Below the pieces are notes generated by a model. The model was not told the DNA's origin, did not search any database, and worked only from the letters and a program-made list of their open reading frames with translations. From Pseudomonas sp. A34-9 (GTDB taxonomy: Bacteria > Pseudomonadota > Gammaproteobacteria > Pseudomonadales > Pseudomonadaceae), in assembly GCF_029543085.1 (NCBI RefSeq), contig NZ_CP119967.1:1638501-1702500 (forward strand): a stretch of 64,000 bases of DNA, given 5' to 3'. Positions 25,457 to 34,695 of this stretch are shown here, one piece after another (within the stretch, counting starts at the first letter, position 1; each line of letters opens with the position of its first letter). The translations under genes and the position numbers were made by a program.

Positions 25457-27106
25457 ATGTTGAAGTTAAAAGCCGTGCGCCCGGAATGGGTGACGTTGGT
25501 CGCCAGTGCCTTTCTTTTGATCGGTTTCAATTTTGTCCTCTGGCAGCACCTCTTCGAGATCACTGCCGCCGATGGCAAGGGCATCGCCATGCGCGTGGCG
25601 TTCGGGGTAATGATCCTCGCGGCATTCAACATTGTGCTGACCTTTCTGGCCTTTCGTCCGTTGCTCAAACCGCTGTTGACGCTGATCTTCCTGGTCAGCG
25701 CTGGCGTGGCTTACTTCATGAGTCAGTATGGCGTCATGATCGATGCCGGCATGTTTCGCAACTTTGCCGAAACCAATGCAACGGAAGTGCGTGATCTGCT
25801 CTCGTTGAAGTTGTTTGCTTATATTCTGTTACTCGGTGTTTTGCCCTCCTGGTTGGTGTGGAAGTTACCGATTAATTATCGTCGCTGGCACCGTGAGTTG
25901 TTCAGTAAAGTTATTGTCGGTGTCGCCTCGGCAGCCGTCATTGGCGGTGTAGCCCTGGCCAACTATCAGGGCTTGTCTTCACTGTTTCGCAATCACCACG
26001 AAATTCGCCTGATGCTGGTGCCCAGCAATTACATTGGAGCGTCGGCCGGTTACCTGCGTGAACAGGTGGTCTCGGCGCAGCAACCGTTCGCCAGGATCGG
26101 CGAAGACGCCCAGCGCAATCCCGCTCTGAAACTCCAGCCACGCAAATCCCTGACCGTACTGGTAGTGGGTGAGAGCGCTCGTGCGGAGAACTTCGGCATC
26201 CTTGGCTACAACCGCGATACGACGCCGCAACTCGACAAGGAAGCCGGGTTGATCGCCTTTACCGATGTACATTCCTGCGGCACGGAAACGGCTGTTTCGG
26301 TGCCGTGCATGTTCTCCAACATGGGGCGCAAGGATTACGACGCCAGCAAGGCGAAGAATGAAGAAGGTTTACTCGATGTGCTCAAGCGTGCCGGTATCGA
26401 CGTGATCTGGCGTGACAACCAGTCTGGCTGCAAAGGCACCTGTGATCGAGTCACCCTGCAAGATGTCAGCAACCTGAAAGACCCGGCGCTGTGCGCCAAC
26501 AGCGAGTGCCGCGACGAAATCCTCCTGCAAGGCCTGCAGGGTTTTATCGATCATCTCGACAAGGACACCGTTCTGGTTCTGCATCAAATGGGCAGCCATG
26601 GCCCGGAATACTTCAAGCGTTATCCAAAGGAATACGAGCACTTCACCCCGGTATGTGAAAGTAACGCGCTGAATAACTGCAGCCGCGAAAGTATCGTCAA
26701 CGGTTACGACAACACGCTGGTGTATACCGACCATGTGCTGTCGAGCCTGATCGATGTATTGCGCAGCAATCAGGACAAAGTCGATACCGCCATGTTGTAC
26801 CTGTCGGACCACGGTGAGTCGCTGGGCGAGTACAACTTGTTCCTGCACGGTACGCCTTACATGTTGGCGCCGGAGCAACAAAAGCATGTAGCGATGCTGG
26901 CGTGGTTTTCCGATAACTATCAGAAGGCTTATTCGGTCGACACCCATTGCCTGCAGATGAGTCGTGACAAACCGCTGAGCCAGGACAATCTGTTCCACTC
27001 GATGCTGGGTCTGCTGGAGGTCAAGAGCAAGGTCTATCAGCCTGATCTGGACATGTTTGCCGGTTGCCGGGGGGCGGTGATCGACGGTGTCCTGGCCAAA
27101 GACTGA
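25457..27106 (+). CDS. eptA: Lipid A phosphoethanolamine transferase
   Basis: About 549 aa, the family length. Four to five N-terminal membrane helices (residues 1-185) anchor a periplasmic alkaline-phosphatase-like domain. Catalytic and metal motifs are seen: VVGESARAENFGILGYNRDT (metal Glu), CGTETAVSVPCMFS (nucleophile Thr), and YLSDHGESLGEYNLFLHGTPY (metal Asp-His and His). The many Cys in the soluble domain fit its conserved disulfides. It adds phosphoethanolamine from PE to lipid A, lowering surface charge and polymyxin binding. I chose ATG 25457 (MLKLKAVRPEW), the common start of Pseudomonas homologues; ATG 25445 is possible, and an extension back to 25328 lacks membrane-protein character. 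No two-component genes are adjacent. Confidence 0.93.
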   Translation: MLKLKAVRPEWVTLVASAFLLIGFNFVLWQHLFEITAADGKGIAMRVAFGVMILAAFNIVLTFLAFRPLLKPLLTLIFLVSAGVAYFMSQYGVMIDAGMFRNFAETNATEVRDLLSLKLFAYILLLGVLPSWLVWKLPINYRRWHRELFSKVIVGVASAAVIGGVALANYQGLSSLFRNHHEIRLMLVPSNYIGASAGYLREQVVSAQQPFARIGEDAQRNPALKLQPRKSLTVLVVGESARAENFGILGYNRDTTPQLDKEAGLIAFTDVHSCGTETAVSVPCMFSNMGRKDYDASKAKNEEGLLDVLKRAGIDVIWRDNQSGCKGTCDRVTLQDVSNLKDPALCANSECRDEILLQGLQGFIDHLDKDTVLVLHQMGSHGPEYFKRYPKEYEHFTPVCESNALNNCSRESIVNGYDNTLVYTDHVLSSLIDVLRSNQDKVDTAMLYLSDHGESLGEYNLFLHGTPYMLAPEQQKHVAMLAWFSDNYQKAYSVDTHCLQMSRDKPLSQDNLFHSMLGLLEVKSKVYQPDLDMFAGCRGAVIDGVLAKD

Positions 27107-27114
27107 CCCCGTCC

Positions 27115-27204
27115 CTTGCAGGAACTGCCGAAGGCTGCGATCTGTTGATTTTGCTTTTCGGGATCAAAAGAGCGCAGCCTTCGGCAGCTTCTGCACCTAA
27201 CAGG
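27115..27204. repeat. REP doublet (GATC-type)
   Basis: TTGCAGGAACTGCCGAAGGC...TGCGATC and ATCAAAAGAGCGCAGCCTTCGGCAGC; a diverged member, between eptA and rnd. Confidence 0.8.
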
Positions 27205-27334
27205 CCTTTCGCCTTCCTCTGTCAGACTATTCTTGCTCTTTGGCAGGACATTTCGTTACAGCTCTTGCCCTTCACAGGCGCGTAAATCGCCGGTGGCGAT
27301 ATATACTGCGCGCCATTCTTCAAGGGAGAGCCGT

Positions 27335-28468
27335 GTGGCCATCGATATTCACTGGATTCGCGACAACGAAAGCCTCGCGCAGTTTTGCGCCGAGTGGCAG
27401 CAGCTGCCGTTCGTTGCCCTCGACACCGAATTCATGCGGGTCGACACCTTCTACCCGATTGCCGGTCTGTTGCAGGTCGGCGACGGCAAACGCGCCTACC
27501 TGATCGATCCGCTGACCATCAACGCCTGGCAACCGCTGGCCGCATTGCTGGAAAACCCGGCGGTGCTCAAAGTCCTGCACGCGTGCAGCGAAGACCTCGA
27601 AGTGCTGTTGCGTCTTACCGGTAGCCTGCCGGCGCCGATGTTCGACACACAACTGGCCGCCGCCTACCTGAACCTCGGTTTCTCGATGGGCTATTCGCGA
27701 CTGGTGCAGGACGTGCTCGGCATCGACCTGCCGAAGGGCGAAACCCGTTCCGACTGGTTGCAGCGCCCGTTGTCCGACACGCAAATCAGCTACGCCGCCG
27801 AAGACGCGGTGCATCTGGCGGAAGTTTTTGTACAACTGCGGCCGAAACTGTCTGACGACAAATTCGCCTGGGTGCTGGAGGACGGTGCCGAACTGGTCGC
27901 CAACCTGCGCCGTGAAACTGATCCTTACGAGGTCTACCGCGAAGCCAAACTGGCGTGGAAACTCTCGCGTGCGCAACTGGCCGTACTGCGTGAACTGTGC
28001 GCCTGGCGGGAAACCGAAGCCCGCGCCCGCGATCTGCCACGCAACCGTATCGTCCGCGAGCATTCGCTGTGGCCGCTGGCCCGCACGCAACCGGACAACC
28101 TCGCGGCACTGGGCAAGATCGAAGACATGCACCCGCGTACCGTGCGTCAGGACGGCCAATTTCTGCTTGATCTGATCAAGCGCTCTGGCAGTGTGGGGCC
28201 TGATCAATGGCCGCCGGCCGTACCGGAGCCATTGCCGATCGAAGCCGCTGCGTTGATCAAACAACTGCGCGCATTGGGCCAGGCTGAGGCCGAGCGTCTG
28301 GGCATTGCCCCGGAACTGATGCTGCGCAAGAAAACCCTCGAAGCCCTGGTCAAAAGCGGTTATCCCGAGGGTCCTTACCAATTGCCTGAGTCGTTGCGTG
28401 GCTGGCGCCGCGAACTCATGGGTCAGAAGCTGCTCGACAGCCTGGCCACCGCCGGAGAACAGCCTTGA
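27335..28468 (+). CDS. rnd: Ribonuclease D
   Basis: The 377-aa 3'-5' exoribonuclease works in tRNA 3' maturation. The DEDD exonuclease domain shows [19 protein letters not shown] (Exo I, Asp and Glu), [11 protein letters not shown] (Exo II, Asp) and [13 protein letters not shown] (Exo III, Tyr and Asp). An HRDC domain follows at about 210-290 ([27 protein letters not shown]). The start is GTG 27335 with AAGGGAG upstream; earlier in-frame residues are not family-like. It overlaps ycgL at the stop. Confidence 0.95.
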   Translation: MAIDIHWIRDNESLAQFCAEWQQLPFVALDTEFMRVDTFYPIAGLLQVGDGKRAYLIDPLTINAWQPLAALLENPAVLKVLHACSEDLEVLLRLTGSLPAPMFDTQLAAAYLNLGFSMGYSRLVQDVLGIDLPKGETRSDWLQRPLSDTQISYAAEDAVHLAEVFVQLRPKLSDDKFAWVLEDGAELVANLRRETDPYEVYREAKLAWKLSRAQLAVLRELCAWRETEARARDLPRNRIVREHSLWPLARTQPDNLAALGKIEDMHPRTVRQDGQFLLDLIKRSGSVGPDQWPPAVPEPLPIEAAALIKQLRALGQAEAERLGIAPELMLRKKTLEALVKSGYPEGPYQLPESLRGWRRELMGQKLLDSLATAGEQP

Positions 28469-28758
28469 AACGTATTTGTTCCATCTACCAAAGCTCCAAG
28501 CGCAGCGGCATGTACCTTTACGTGCTCAAGAGTGACGCGCTCGAGCGTGTGCCGGAAGCGCTGATGCTGGCCTTCGGCAAAGCAAAGCATTCGTTTGACC
28601 TGGTGCTGTCGCCCGAGCGCAAACTGGCCAGCGAAGACATCGTCGTCGTGCTGGAGAACCTCGACAAGCAGGGCTACCACCTGCAAATGCCGCCGGCCGA
28701 GGACGAGTACATCGAGCACTTGCCCGAAGAGTTGCTGCGCCGCAACGACCCGGTCTGA
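28465..28758 (+). CDS. YcgL-domain protein
   Basis: The 97-aa protein begins [20 protein letters not shown] and continues [28 protein letters not shown], the whole length of the YcgL family. It starts at TTG 28465, overlapping the rnd stop; the rnd-ycgL pairing is conserved in Pseudomonas, as I recall. The fold is known but the function is not settled; its coupling to RNase D suggests RNA-related work. Confidence 0.92.
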   Translation: MKRICSIYQSSKRSGMYLYVLKSDALERVPEALMLAFGKAKHSFDLVLSPERKLASEDIVVVLENLDKQGYHLQMPPAEDEYIEHLPEELLRRNDPV

Positions 28759-28862
28759 TCTGCGAGGCTCTGCTCTGAGTCTCGGTTTACCCTGGAACTG
28801 TTTTTACCGCGATGGTCGCCCGAATCCGGCGGCCGTCTGCACGGTTTGCGAAAGGTTTGAAG

Positions 28863-29795
28863 ATGCGCGTTCTGATTGCTGAACACGACCATGCGATATA
28901 CGCCCGGCTGCTGCGTCAGGCAGTGCCCGAGCTTGAAGTACTGACCAGCGGCGACTCCGCCGAACTGGCCCGGCAGGCCGCCGATTGCCCGGTGTGGCTG
29001 GGCCAGCCGGACCTGCTCGCGACCCTGCTGCGCCAGGGCCACCAGCCACAATGGCTACAATCGACCTGGGCCGGCATCACACCGTTGCTCGCGGACGGCT
29101 TGCGCCGCGATTACCGTTTGACCCGGGCGGTCGGGATTTTCGGTCAGGTGATGGCTGAATACGTGCTGACGTATATCCTCGGCCACGAGCGCGAAGTGCT
29201 GGCGCGACTGGTCAGCCAGGTCGAACGCAAGTGGGACAACCGCAGCGGCCAGAGTCTGGTCGGACGTAAAGTGCTGATCGTCGGCACCGGCGACATCGGT
29301 CAGAGCGTGGCGCAGTTCCTGCTGCCATTTGGCATTGAGTTGTACGGCATCGCCAGCAGTGCCCGCGAGCAGGCGCCGTTTGTCGAAGTCGGTTCGATGG
29401 CCGATCTGCCACGGCTGGTGGGCGAGGTCGATTACGTGGTCAATCTGTTGCCGAACACCGAGCACACCCACGATATCTACGATGCGGCGCTGTTCAAGCA
29501 ATTCAAACCGACCGGGTTGTTCATCAACGCCGGGCGCGGGGTTGCGGTGGTTGACGCCGATCTGGTGGAGGCGCTGAAGGAAGGGCATCTGGCGGGCGCG
29601 GTGATCGACGTTTGCCGTCAGGAGCCACTGCCGCAGCGCCACCCGTTCTGGACCGCGTGGGGCTTGCTGCTGACCGGGCACAGTTCGGCGCCGACGTCAC
29701 CGGCGTTGATGGTGCAGCTGTTTGTCGAGAACCTGAAGGCGTATCAGGCGAGCGAAGCGTTGCGCGGGGAAGTGGATTTCAATCGCGGCTATTGA
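28863..29795 (+). CDS. D-2-hydroxyacid dehydrogenase (NAD(P)-dependent)
   Basis: The 310-aa protein has the Rossmann motif VLIVGTGDIGQSVAQFL (GxGxxG), then VVNLLPNTEHTHDIYDAALF, the active-site Arg in NAGRGVAVVDADLV, Glu in VIDVCRQEPLP and His in LTGHSSAP. The catalytic Arg-Glu-His set is complete. It resembles the glyoxylate/hydroxypyruvate reductase-like branch. ATG 28863 has GAAAGG 8 bp upstream. The substrate is not defined by sequence. Confidence 0.9.
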   Translation: MRVLIAEHDHAIYARLLRQAVPELEVLTSGDSAELARQAADCPVWLGQPDLLATLLRQGHQPQWLQSTWAGITPLLADGLRRDYRLTRAVGIFGQVMAEYVLTYILGHEREVLARLVSQVERKWDNRSGQSLVGRKVLIVGTGDIGQSVAQFLLPFGIELYGIASSAREQAPFVEVGSMADLPRLVGEVDYVVNLLPNTEHTHDIYDAALFKQFKPTGLFINAGRGVAVVDADLVEALKEGHLAGAVIDVCRQEPLPQRHPFWTAWGLLLTGHSSAPTSPALMVQLFVENLKAYQASEALRGEVDFNRGY

Positions 29796-29812
29796 GTGTT
29801 CGCCGAATAACA

Positions 29813-29902
29813 TGTGGGAGCGAGCCTGCTCGCGAAGGGGGAGTGTCAGCCAACATCATCGTTGTCTGACACACCGCTTTCGCGAGCAGGCTCGCTCCCA
29901 CA
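29813..29902. repeat. REP doublet (GCTCGC-type)
   Basis: TGTGGGAGCGAGCCTGCTCG and its inverted copy CGAGCAGGCTCGCTCCCACA enclose a 50-bp spacer with its own short inverted repeat (GTGTCAG / CTGACAC). It lies at the convergent end between the dehydrogenase and nitroreductase genes. Confidence 0.9.
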
Positions 29903-29919
29903 TTTGTTTTTGTGCTGGC

Positions 29920-30513
29920 TTAGAGGGTGAAGTCGCCTTCCGCCGCCAGTTCGTTCAGCGGGCGGCGCGGGCTCGGCTCCTCACGGGCTTGCAGGTATTC
30001 CGCCAGCGTTGCCTTGTCACCGAGTTTGCCGACCGCCACGGCCGCGTGCAGCGCGTAACCCTCAGGAATATTCAGCTCCTTGCGCGTCAGCTCCTGATCG
30101 AAACCGGCCATGCCGTGGGTGTGCCAGCCGCTGAGGCTCGCTTGCAGCGCCAGATGACCCCACGCCGAACCGGTATCGAAGGTGTGCCACAACGTCGGGG
30201 TTTCTTCGGTCGCACCTGGTGCGGTGAACGTGGTTTTCGAAATCACAATGACCAGCGCTGAGGCATGTTGCGCCCAGCTGCGGTTGAACTCGTTGAGCAG
30301 GCCCAGATAACGCTCCCAGTTCGGCGTATCGCGCCGTGCATACAGAAAGCGCCAAGGTTGCGAGTTGTACGCCGAGGGCGCCCAACGTGCCGCTTCGAAG
30401 AAGCTCAGCAGGGTTTCCTCCGGGATCGCTTCGCCGGTGAAGGCGCGCGGCGACCAGCGGTCGGTGAATTGCGGGTGAATGGCGTAGTCGGCAACGCGAG
30501 GGTTGGCACTCAT
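29920..30513 (-). CDS. Nitroreductase-family FMN oxidoreductase
   Basis: The 197-aa protein has DRWSPRAFTGEAIPEETLLSFFEAARWAPSAYNSQPW near the start, the FMN-binding Arg-Ser and Ser-x-N-Q-P-W motifs. GSAWGHLALQASLSGW (about 115-130) is the second flavin-contact helix. Dimeric flavoproteins of this kind reduce nitro or quinone compounds with NAD(P)H; the native substrate is unknown. AAGGA lies 8 bp before ATG. Confidence 0.9.
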   Translation of the reverse strand: MSANPRVADYAIHPQFTDRWSPRAFTGEAIPEETLLSFFEAARWAPSAYNSQPWRFLYARRDTPNWERYLGLLNEFNRSWAQHASALVIVISKTTFTAPGATEETPTLWHTFDTGSAWGHLALQASLSGWHTHGMAGFDQELTRKELNIPEGYALHAAVAVGKLGDKATLAEYLQAREEPSPRRPLNELAAEGDFTL

Positions 30514-30792
30514 CGAGAGATTCCTTGCTATGTTTGAGTCGGAAATTCGAATGAAAACCCGGCGGGATCAGTTGCGCTGAACGATGGGGTTTTCCGAGCC
30601 TGAGGGTTCACCACAATGCAACGCGGTCGAGCGTTAATGGCTTGTGGGCAAGGCTCCTTGCGACTGGCAAAGCTACGCGCCGCCACAAAAACTGACAAGT
30701 CCTGCACAACCGGCAGTCGCCAACGCTTGGCCCGCAAGGCCTTGAGCACTAGACTGGCGGCCTTTTCACCACCTGATGTTGATGCTTGAGCC

Positions 30793-31242
30793 ATGGCCGC
30801 CAAAGTCGAACCGTTCTGGATACGCAAAACCCTCGATCAACTGGATCACGATGAATGGGAATCGCTGTGCGACGGCTGCGGTCTGTGCTGCCTGCAAAAG
30901 CTCGAGGATGAGGAAGACAACAGCGTTTACTACACGCGCATCGCCTGCAAACTGCTGGACCTGAACACCTGCCAGTGCAGCGATTATCCCAATCGCCTGA
31001 AGTTTGTCCCGGATTGCATCCAGCTCACCCCGGGCCAGGCTGAAGAATTCAAATGGCTGCCGCCGACCTGTGGTTATCGACTGGTCAGCGAAGGCAAGGA
31101 TCTGCCGCTGTGGCACCACTTGGTGTGCGGCGACCGCGAAGCGGTGCACCATGAGCGGATTTCTCAGTCCGGGCGCATGCTCGCCGAAGGCAGCGTGCCG
31201 GAGGATGACTGGGAAGATCACCTGATTTTCCGCGCAGGTTAA
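30793..31242 (+). CDS. YcgN-family cysteine-cluster protein (UPF0260)
   Basis: The 149-aa protein has [12 protein letters not shown] (three Cys in a zinc/iron chelate layout), CKLLD, and [21 protein letters not shown], then PPTCGYR. The Cys pattern and length match YcgN/UPF0260. Such Cys clusters are annotated as putative Fe-S or zinc binding; the role is not known. It lies just upstream of a periplasmic M61-like gene with a 35-bp gap, probably one transcript. Confidence 0.9.
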   Translation: MAAKVEPFWIRKTLDQLDHDEWESLCDGCGLCCLQKLEDEEDNSVYYTRIACKLLDLNTCQCSDYPNRLKFVPDCIQLTPGQAEEFKWLPPTCGYRLVSEGKDLPLWHHLVCGDREAVHHERISQSGRMLAEGSVPEDDWEDHLIFRAG

Positions 31243-31277
31243 CTGCCTGCTGATTCAAGCTTTACCAAGGAGTGTGT

Positions 31278-32507
31278 ATGGCTGTCGGATTGCAGCGGGT
31301 GTTGATGATCGCGCTGCTGGCACTGAGTGCGCCGGTCTGCGCGGCGAAGAAAGTCGATCTGGATTATCACGTGCGCCTGTTGCCGCAAAGCGATCAGGCC
31401 GAGGTGCGCCTGACCCTGGCCAAGGGCGAGGCGGTGCGCAGTCTTGATTTCGACCTCGGCGACGGCAGCCATTACAGCGACTTCAAGGCTGACGGCCAGT
31501 GGCTGTTGACCCCCGGCAAACAGACTCGCGGTGTCTGGCGCCCTCCCAGCGAAAAAGCCAGCCTGACCTACCGCGTACGCATCAGTCATGGCCGCAAGAC
31601 TGGCAGCTTCGACACGCGCATGACTCCGAGTTGGGCGTTGCTGCGCGGTGATGAATTGGTGCCCCCCGCCAGGCTCGATCAGCAGGACGGCACAGAACTG
31701 GTCGCGCGCCTGCAATTCGAATTGCCCGACGGCTGGAAGAGCGTCGAAACCGCTTGGCCGCGCATTGGCAAAAACAAATTCCGCATCGACAACCCTTCAC
31801 GCCTGTTCGACCGCCCGACCGGCTGGATGCTCGCCGGCCATCTCGGCAGCCGCCGCACTCGGCTTGGCGAAACCGAAGTCACCGTGACCTCGCCGCAAGG
31901 GCAGGGCATGCGCCGGATGGATATTTTGACGTTGCTGACGTTCGTCTGGCCGCAGGTGCAGGCCGTTTATCCACGCCATCCGGCCAAACTGTTGATTATC
32001 GGCGCCAACGACCCGATGTGGCGCGGCAGCCTCGGTGCGCATGAATCCATCTACGTGAACACACGGTTGCCGCTGGTCAGCGAAAACGGCAGCAGCGCGT
32101 TGGTGCGTGAGCTGGCGCAGGTGTTCGGGCGGATCAACGACGAGCAGCGCAGCGACTGGATCAGCGAGGGCTTTGCCGAGTATTACGCGATCGAACTGGT
32201 GCGCCGCGCCGGTGGCATGAGCGATGAGCGTTATCAAAGTTTGCAGGCGAAACTGGCCAGGGACAGCCAGAAAGTCACGACCTTGCGCGGCGAGCAGATC
32301 AGCCCTGCACAGGTTTCGAAGGCGGTGGTGATATTGCAGGAGCTGGATGGCGAGATTCGCTTGAAGACGCGCAACAAGCGTTCGCTGGATGATGTGTTGC
32401 GTGGGGCGATGCATCTGGGGACGGTGAGTACCAAGGAGTTTGTGCAACTGGCCGAGGGCGTGCTCGGCGAGACCTCCAAGGTCCTTGATACCGCGTTACA
32501 GCAGTAA
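31278..32507 (+). CDS. Periplasmic M61-like protein lacking the zinc motif
   Basis: About 409 aa. Signal peptide (QRVLMIALLALSAPVCA). An N-terminal beta domain (about 25-200) is followed by a helical part with SALVRELAQVFGRINDEQRSDWISEGFAEYYAIELVRR. In glycyl-aminopeptidase M61-type enzymes the matching stretch reads HExxH...WxxEGFxxYY; here the His-Glu-His is replaced by VRELAQVF while WISEGFAEYYA remains. The fold is therefore probably kept but catalysis lost. ATG 31278 has AAGGAG 6 bp upstream. Function unknown; a binding or scaffold role is inferred. Confidence 0.75.
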   Translation: MAVGLQRVLMIALLALSAPVCAAKKVDLDYHVRLLPQSDQAEVRLTLAKGEAVRSLDFDLGDGSHYSDFKADGQWLLTPGKQTRGVWRPPSEKASLTYRVRISHGRKTGSFDTRMTPSWALLRGDELVPPARLDQQDGTELVARLQFELPDGWKSVETAWPRIGKNKFRIDNPSRLFDRPTGWMLAGHLGSRRTRLGETEVTVTSPQGQGMRRMDILTLLTFVWPQVQAVYPRHPAKLLIIGANDPMWRGSLGAHESIYVNTRLPLVSENGSSALVRELAQVFGRINDEQRSDWISEGFAEYYAIELVRRAGGMSDERYQSLQAKLARDSQKVTTLRGEQISPAQVSKAVVILQELDGEIRLKTRNKRSLDDVLRGAMHLGTVSTKEFVQLAEGVLGETSKVLDTALQQ

Positions 32508-32586
32508 AGATCAAAAGATCGCAGCCTTCGGCAGCGCCTACACCGATCTCTATAGGAGCTGCCGAAGGCTGCGATCTTTTGCTTTT
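32508..32586. repeat. REP doublet (GATC-type)
   Basis: GATCAAAAGATCGCAGCCTTCGGCAG... faces TAGGAGCTGCCGAAGGCTGCGATC; nearly perfect arms. It sits between convergent genes. Confidence 0.88.
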
Positions 32587-32592
32587 AAACCA

Positions 32593-32970
32593 TCAAACCC
32601 CGGCTTTAGGCGATTTCACCGAATCATTGCCTGTTACGGTAGCGGTGCTGGTCGCCGCTTCGGCATTGGCCTTGAGCTTGCTCAGTTCTTCTCCGGCCCG
32701 CTCGATCTTCGCCCGAACGTTGTTCATGTCCTGACGACTTTTCTCGATCAGGCTTTTCATCGAGCTGTGCCCGGTAATCCCGCGCGCCATCGCCACGCCG
32801 CCAATCGCCACCTGAATCAGGCCGAACACACCGCCACGGCGCAGGCCCTTGCCGACCATGATCACGCCACCGGCCAATGAGCCGATGCGCTCCCAGCCTT
32901 CAACGTTCTGCTCGGAACGGCTCTGGAACGGGGTGGATTCGATACGTTCGACGCGTTTGAGCTCGGTCAT
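32593..32970 (-). CDS. DUF2892-like inner-membrane protein
   Basis: The 125-aa protein has RIGSLAGGVIMVGKGLRRGGVFGLIQVAIGGVAMARGITGH (about 28-70), two short hydrophobic segments of the DUF2892 (YgaP-tail) type. An Ala/Lys helical region of coiled-coil character follows (MKSLIEKSRQDMNNVRAKIERAGEELSKLKANAEAA). The ATG at 32970 has GGAGAAAG upstream; the frame runs further upstream but without protein character. Function unknown. Confidence 0.8.
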   Translation of the reverse strand: MTELKRVERIESTPFQSRSEQNVEGWERIGSLAGGVIMVGKGLRRGGVFGLIQVAIGGVAMARGITGHSSMKSLIEKSRQDMNNVRAKIERAGEELSKLKANAEAATSTATVTGNDSVKSPKAGV

Positions 32971-33051
32971 GATCTTTCTCCAGGCAATGAGTAATGGATA
33001 AACAAGCTGACTGTGCAGACGGTCAGCTCGTTCCATCCAATGTGCGACGTT

Positions 33052-33522
33052 TCAGCGGAATTTTGGCCCGGAGCGGGTGTTCAAGCCCTTGGCCATGCGG
33101 TCATAGAGCACGACGTTGACCGTCGCGGCGAGGTTCATGCAGCCGGTGGTCGGGATGTACACGACGTCTTCGCACCAGTCGCGAATCTCTTTATCCAGCG
33201 AGCCGTCTTCGGGGCCGAAGATGTACAGGGCGCGATCCGGGTGAGTGTATTCCGGCAGCGGGCGGGCGCCCTCGACCAGTTCCACGGCGACGGGCACGCA
33301 GTTGAGCGGGAGGATCTTTTTCAGATCGTCGATGCCGATCAGCGGGATGTCGTAGTGCACGCGTTTGGTGTCGGTGACGAAGTCGGCGGCGCGTTCATAA
33401 CGCTTGCCGGTGTAGAACACCGACGCCACGCCATAGCAGCCTGCGGCGCGCATCACCGAACCGACGTTCTCCGGTGATTTAGGGTTATACAAACCAATGC
33501 AGCTGTACCGTTTGTCTGCCAC
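33052..33522 (-). CDS. TrmH-family RNA 2'-O-methyltransferase
   Basis: The 156-aa protein is a SPOUT (knotted) fold. Motifs in order: LYNPKSPENVGSVMRAAGCYG (motif 1 with Asn and Arg), ALYIFGPEDGSLDKEI (motif 2) and VYIPTTGCMNLAATVNVVLYDR (motif 3). It methylates a ribose in tRNA or rRNA; the exact site cannot be assigned. The start is GTG 33522, reading VADKRYSCIGL; upstream residues to 33618 come from the REP spacer and are excluded. Confidence 0.88.
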   Translation of the reverse strand: MADKRYSCIGLYNPKSPENVGSVMRAAGCYGVASVFYTGKRYERAADFVTDTKRVHYDIPLIGIDDLKKILPLNCVPVAVELVEGARPLPEYTHPDRALYIFGPEDGSLDKEIRDWCEDVVYIPTTGCMNLAATVNVVLYDRMAKGLNTRSGPKFR

Positions 33523-33566
33523 GAGCGGGGTGCCTTCGGGAAAAAGAGCGCGATTATACGGGGATA

Positions 33567-33647
33567 AGATCAAAAGATCGCAGCCTTCGGCAGCTCCTAC
33601 AGGGAAAACGCATTCCACATGTAGGAGCTGCCGAAGGCTGCGATCTT
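33567..33647. repeat. REP doublet (GATC-type)
   Basis: GATCAAAAGATCGCAGCCTTCGGCAGCTCCTAC... against GTAGGAGCTGCCGAAGGCTGCGATC. It abuts a second kind of repeat at 33648. Confidence 0.88.
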
Positions 33648-33757
33648 GATCGTTCCCACGCTCCGCGTGGGAATGCAGCCCGGGACGCTCCGCGTCCCCT
33701 TCAAAGCCGAACGCGGAGCGTCCGAAGAGGCATTCCCACGCAGAGCGTGGGAACGAT
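33648..33757. repeat. Composite inverted repeat (GTTCCCACGC/CGCGGAGCGT type)
   Basis: CGTTCCCACGCTCCGCGTGGGAATGC at the left is matched by GCATTCCCACGC...GCGTGGGAACG at the right; inside, GGGACGCTCCGCGTCCC is itself a palindrome with a partner CGCGGAGCGTCC. It marks the edge between core and accessory DNA. Confidence 0.85.
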
Positions 33758-33796
33758 CATGACTTGCTCAGTCTTCTTTTTTCATGAGGCCGGCCA

Positions 33797-34516
33797 ATGC
33801 GGCAAACGGGTCACGTTTTTTTGGATGAGGCTCGCCTGACGCTCGCTCAGGCTGGTCGTTCAGTGGAACGGGCGCGGCAAGCGGCACTCGATCATTCTGG
33901 GCGTCTGACTCTGGGTTTTGTATTCGGTGTCGAGGCCGAGCAACTCATGCGGGTGATGAGCACTTTGCATGGAGAGCTTCGGCATATGCAGCTCATACTG
34001 CACACCCAATCTTCACCGATGCTGATAACGGAGCTGCTGGAGCGCCAAATTGATGTCGCGTTCATCCGGCCTTCGAGTCATACGCAGGGTCTGAATGTGC
34101 GGACGCTGCGCAGCGAGAAACTGATTGCCGCGGTGCCGGCTGATCACGCCTTAGCGAAGCAAACTACGATTCGTCTCACACAACTCGCCGCAGAACCCAT
34201 GATCGGAGTGCCGCGCGAACAGGCGCCCGTACTATATGACGCCATCCAGGAATATGCGGATCGATATGGCGTGGCGTTGCAGCCCGTTTACCATTCGGAA
34301 ACCCTGATGATGGCGCTGTCATTGATTACTTCGGTCGGTGGAGTGTGTTTGTTGCCAGAGCATTCGGCACTCATCTTTCCCAAGGGTGTGGTGGCAGTAC
34401 CTCTGGGTGAAGAGTCGCCTTTATTGGAGCTCGCGTTGGCCTGGCATCCTGAGAACAGATCATCTGCTTTGACGGCATTCATTGATGCGTTCCTTGATCA
34501 AGAACCGCAAAGCTGA
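33797..34516 (+). pseudogene. LysR regulator without DNA-binding domain (5'-truncated)
   Basis: The 239 residues begin TGHVFLDEARLTLAQAGRSVERARQ, the linker helix that normally follows the HTH of a LysR protein. They continue through a complete effector domain (RLTLGFVFGVEAEQLM ... GGVCLLPEHSALIF). The first ~55-60 residues with the winged HTH are missing and a stop (TGA 33785) lies just before in frame. On the minus strand a different frame, reading RDPFAALAGLMKKED and ending at 33768, runs across the same point. So two genes are joined here. An effector-only protein might still fold, but loss of function is the simple reading. Confidence 0.8.
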
Positions 34517-34575
34517 TCGGATGATTTCGCGGTCATCAAGTGATCGTGGCTTCTCTTTGGCGGTGCCTAGTGCAA

Positions 34576-34695
34576 ATGCTGACCAAGCGAAGCCTACGTA
34601 TTGAGTTTTCGAAGAAGGTCGAGGTATTCACCAGCGTTGACTCGCCGATGGCCAACCTGATGCTGTCGGTCAGGGGAGCCTTGTTGCGTATATAG
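34576..34695 (+). pseudogene. Fragment of a Tn3-family resolvase (tnpR)
   Basis: This frame reads MLTKRSLRIEFSKKVEVFTS then VDSPMANLMLSVRGALLRI, then a stop. It matches the central resolvase stretch in which family members read FTGEDSPMANLMLSVMGAFAEFER. The N-terminal catalytic Ser part and the C-terminal HTH are gone and the frame degenerates after RGA. It is evidence of a lost Tn3-type transposon at this junction. Confidence 0.7.
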
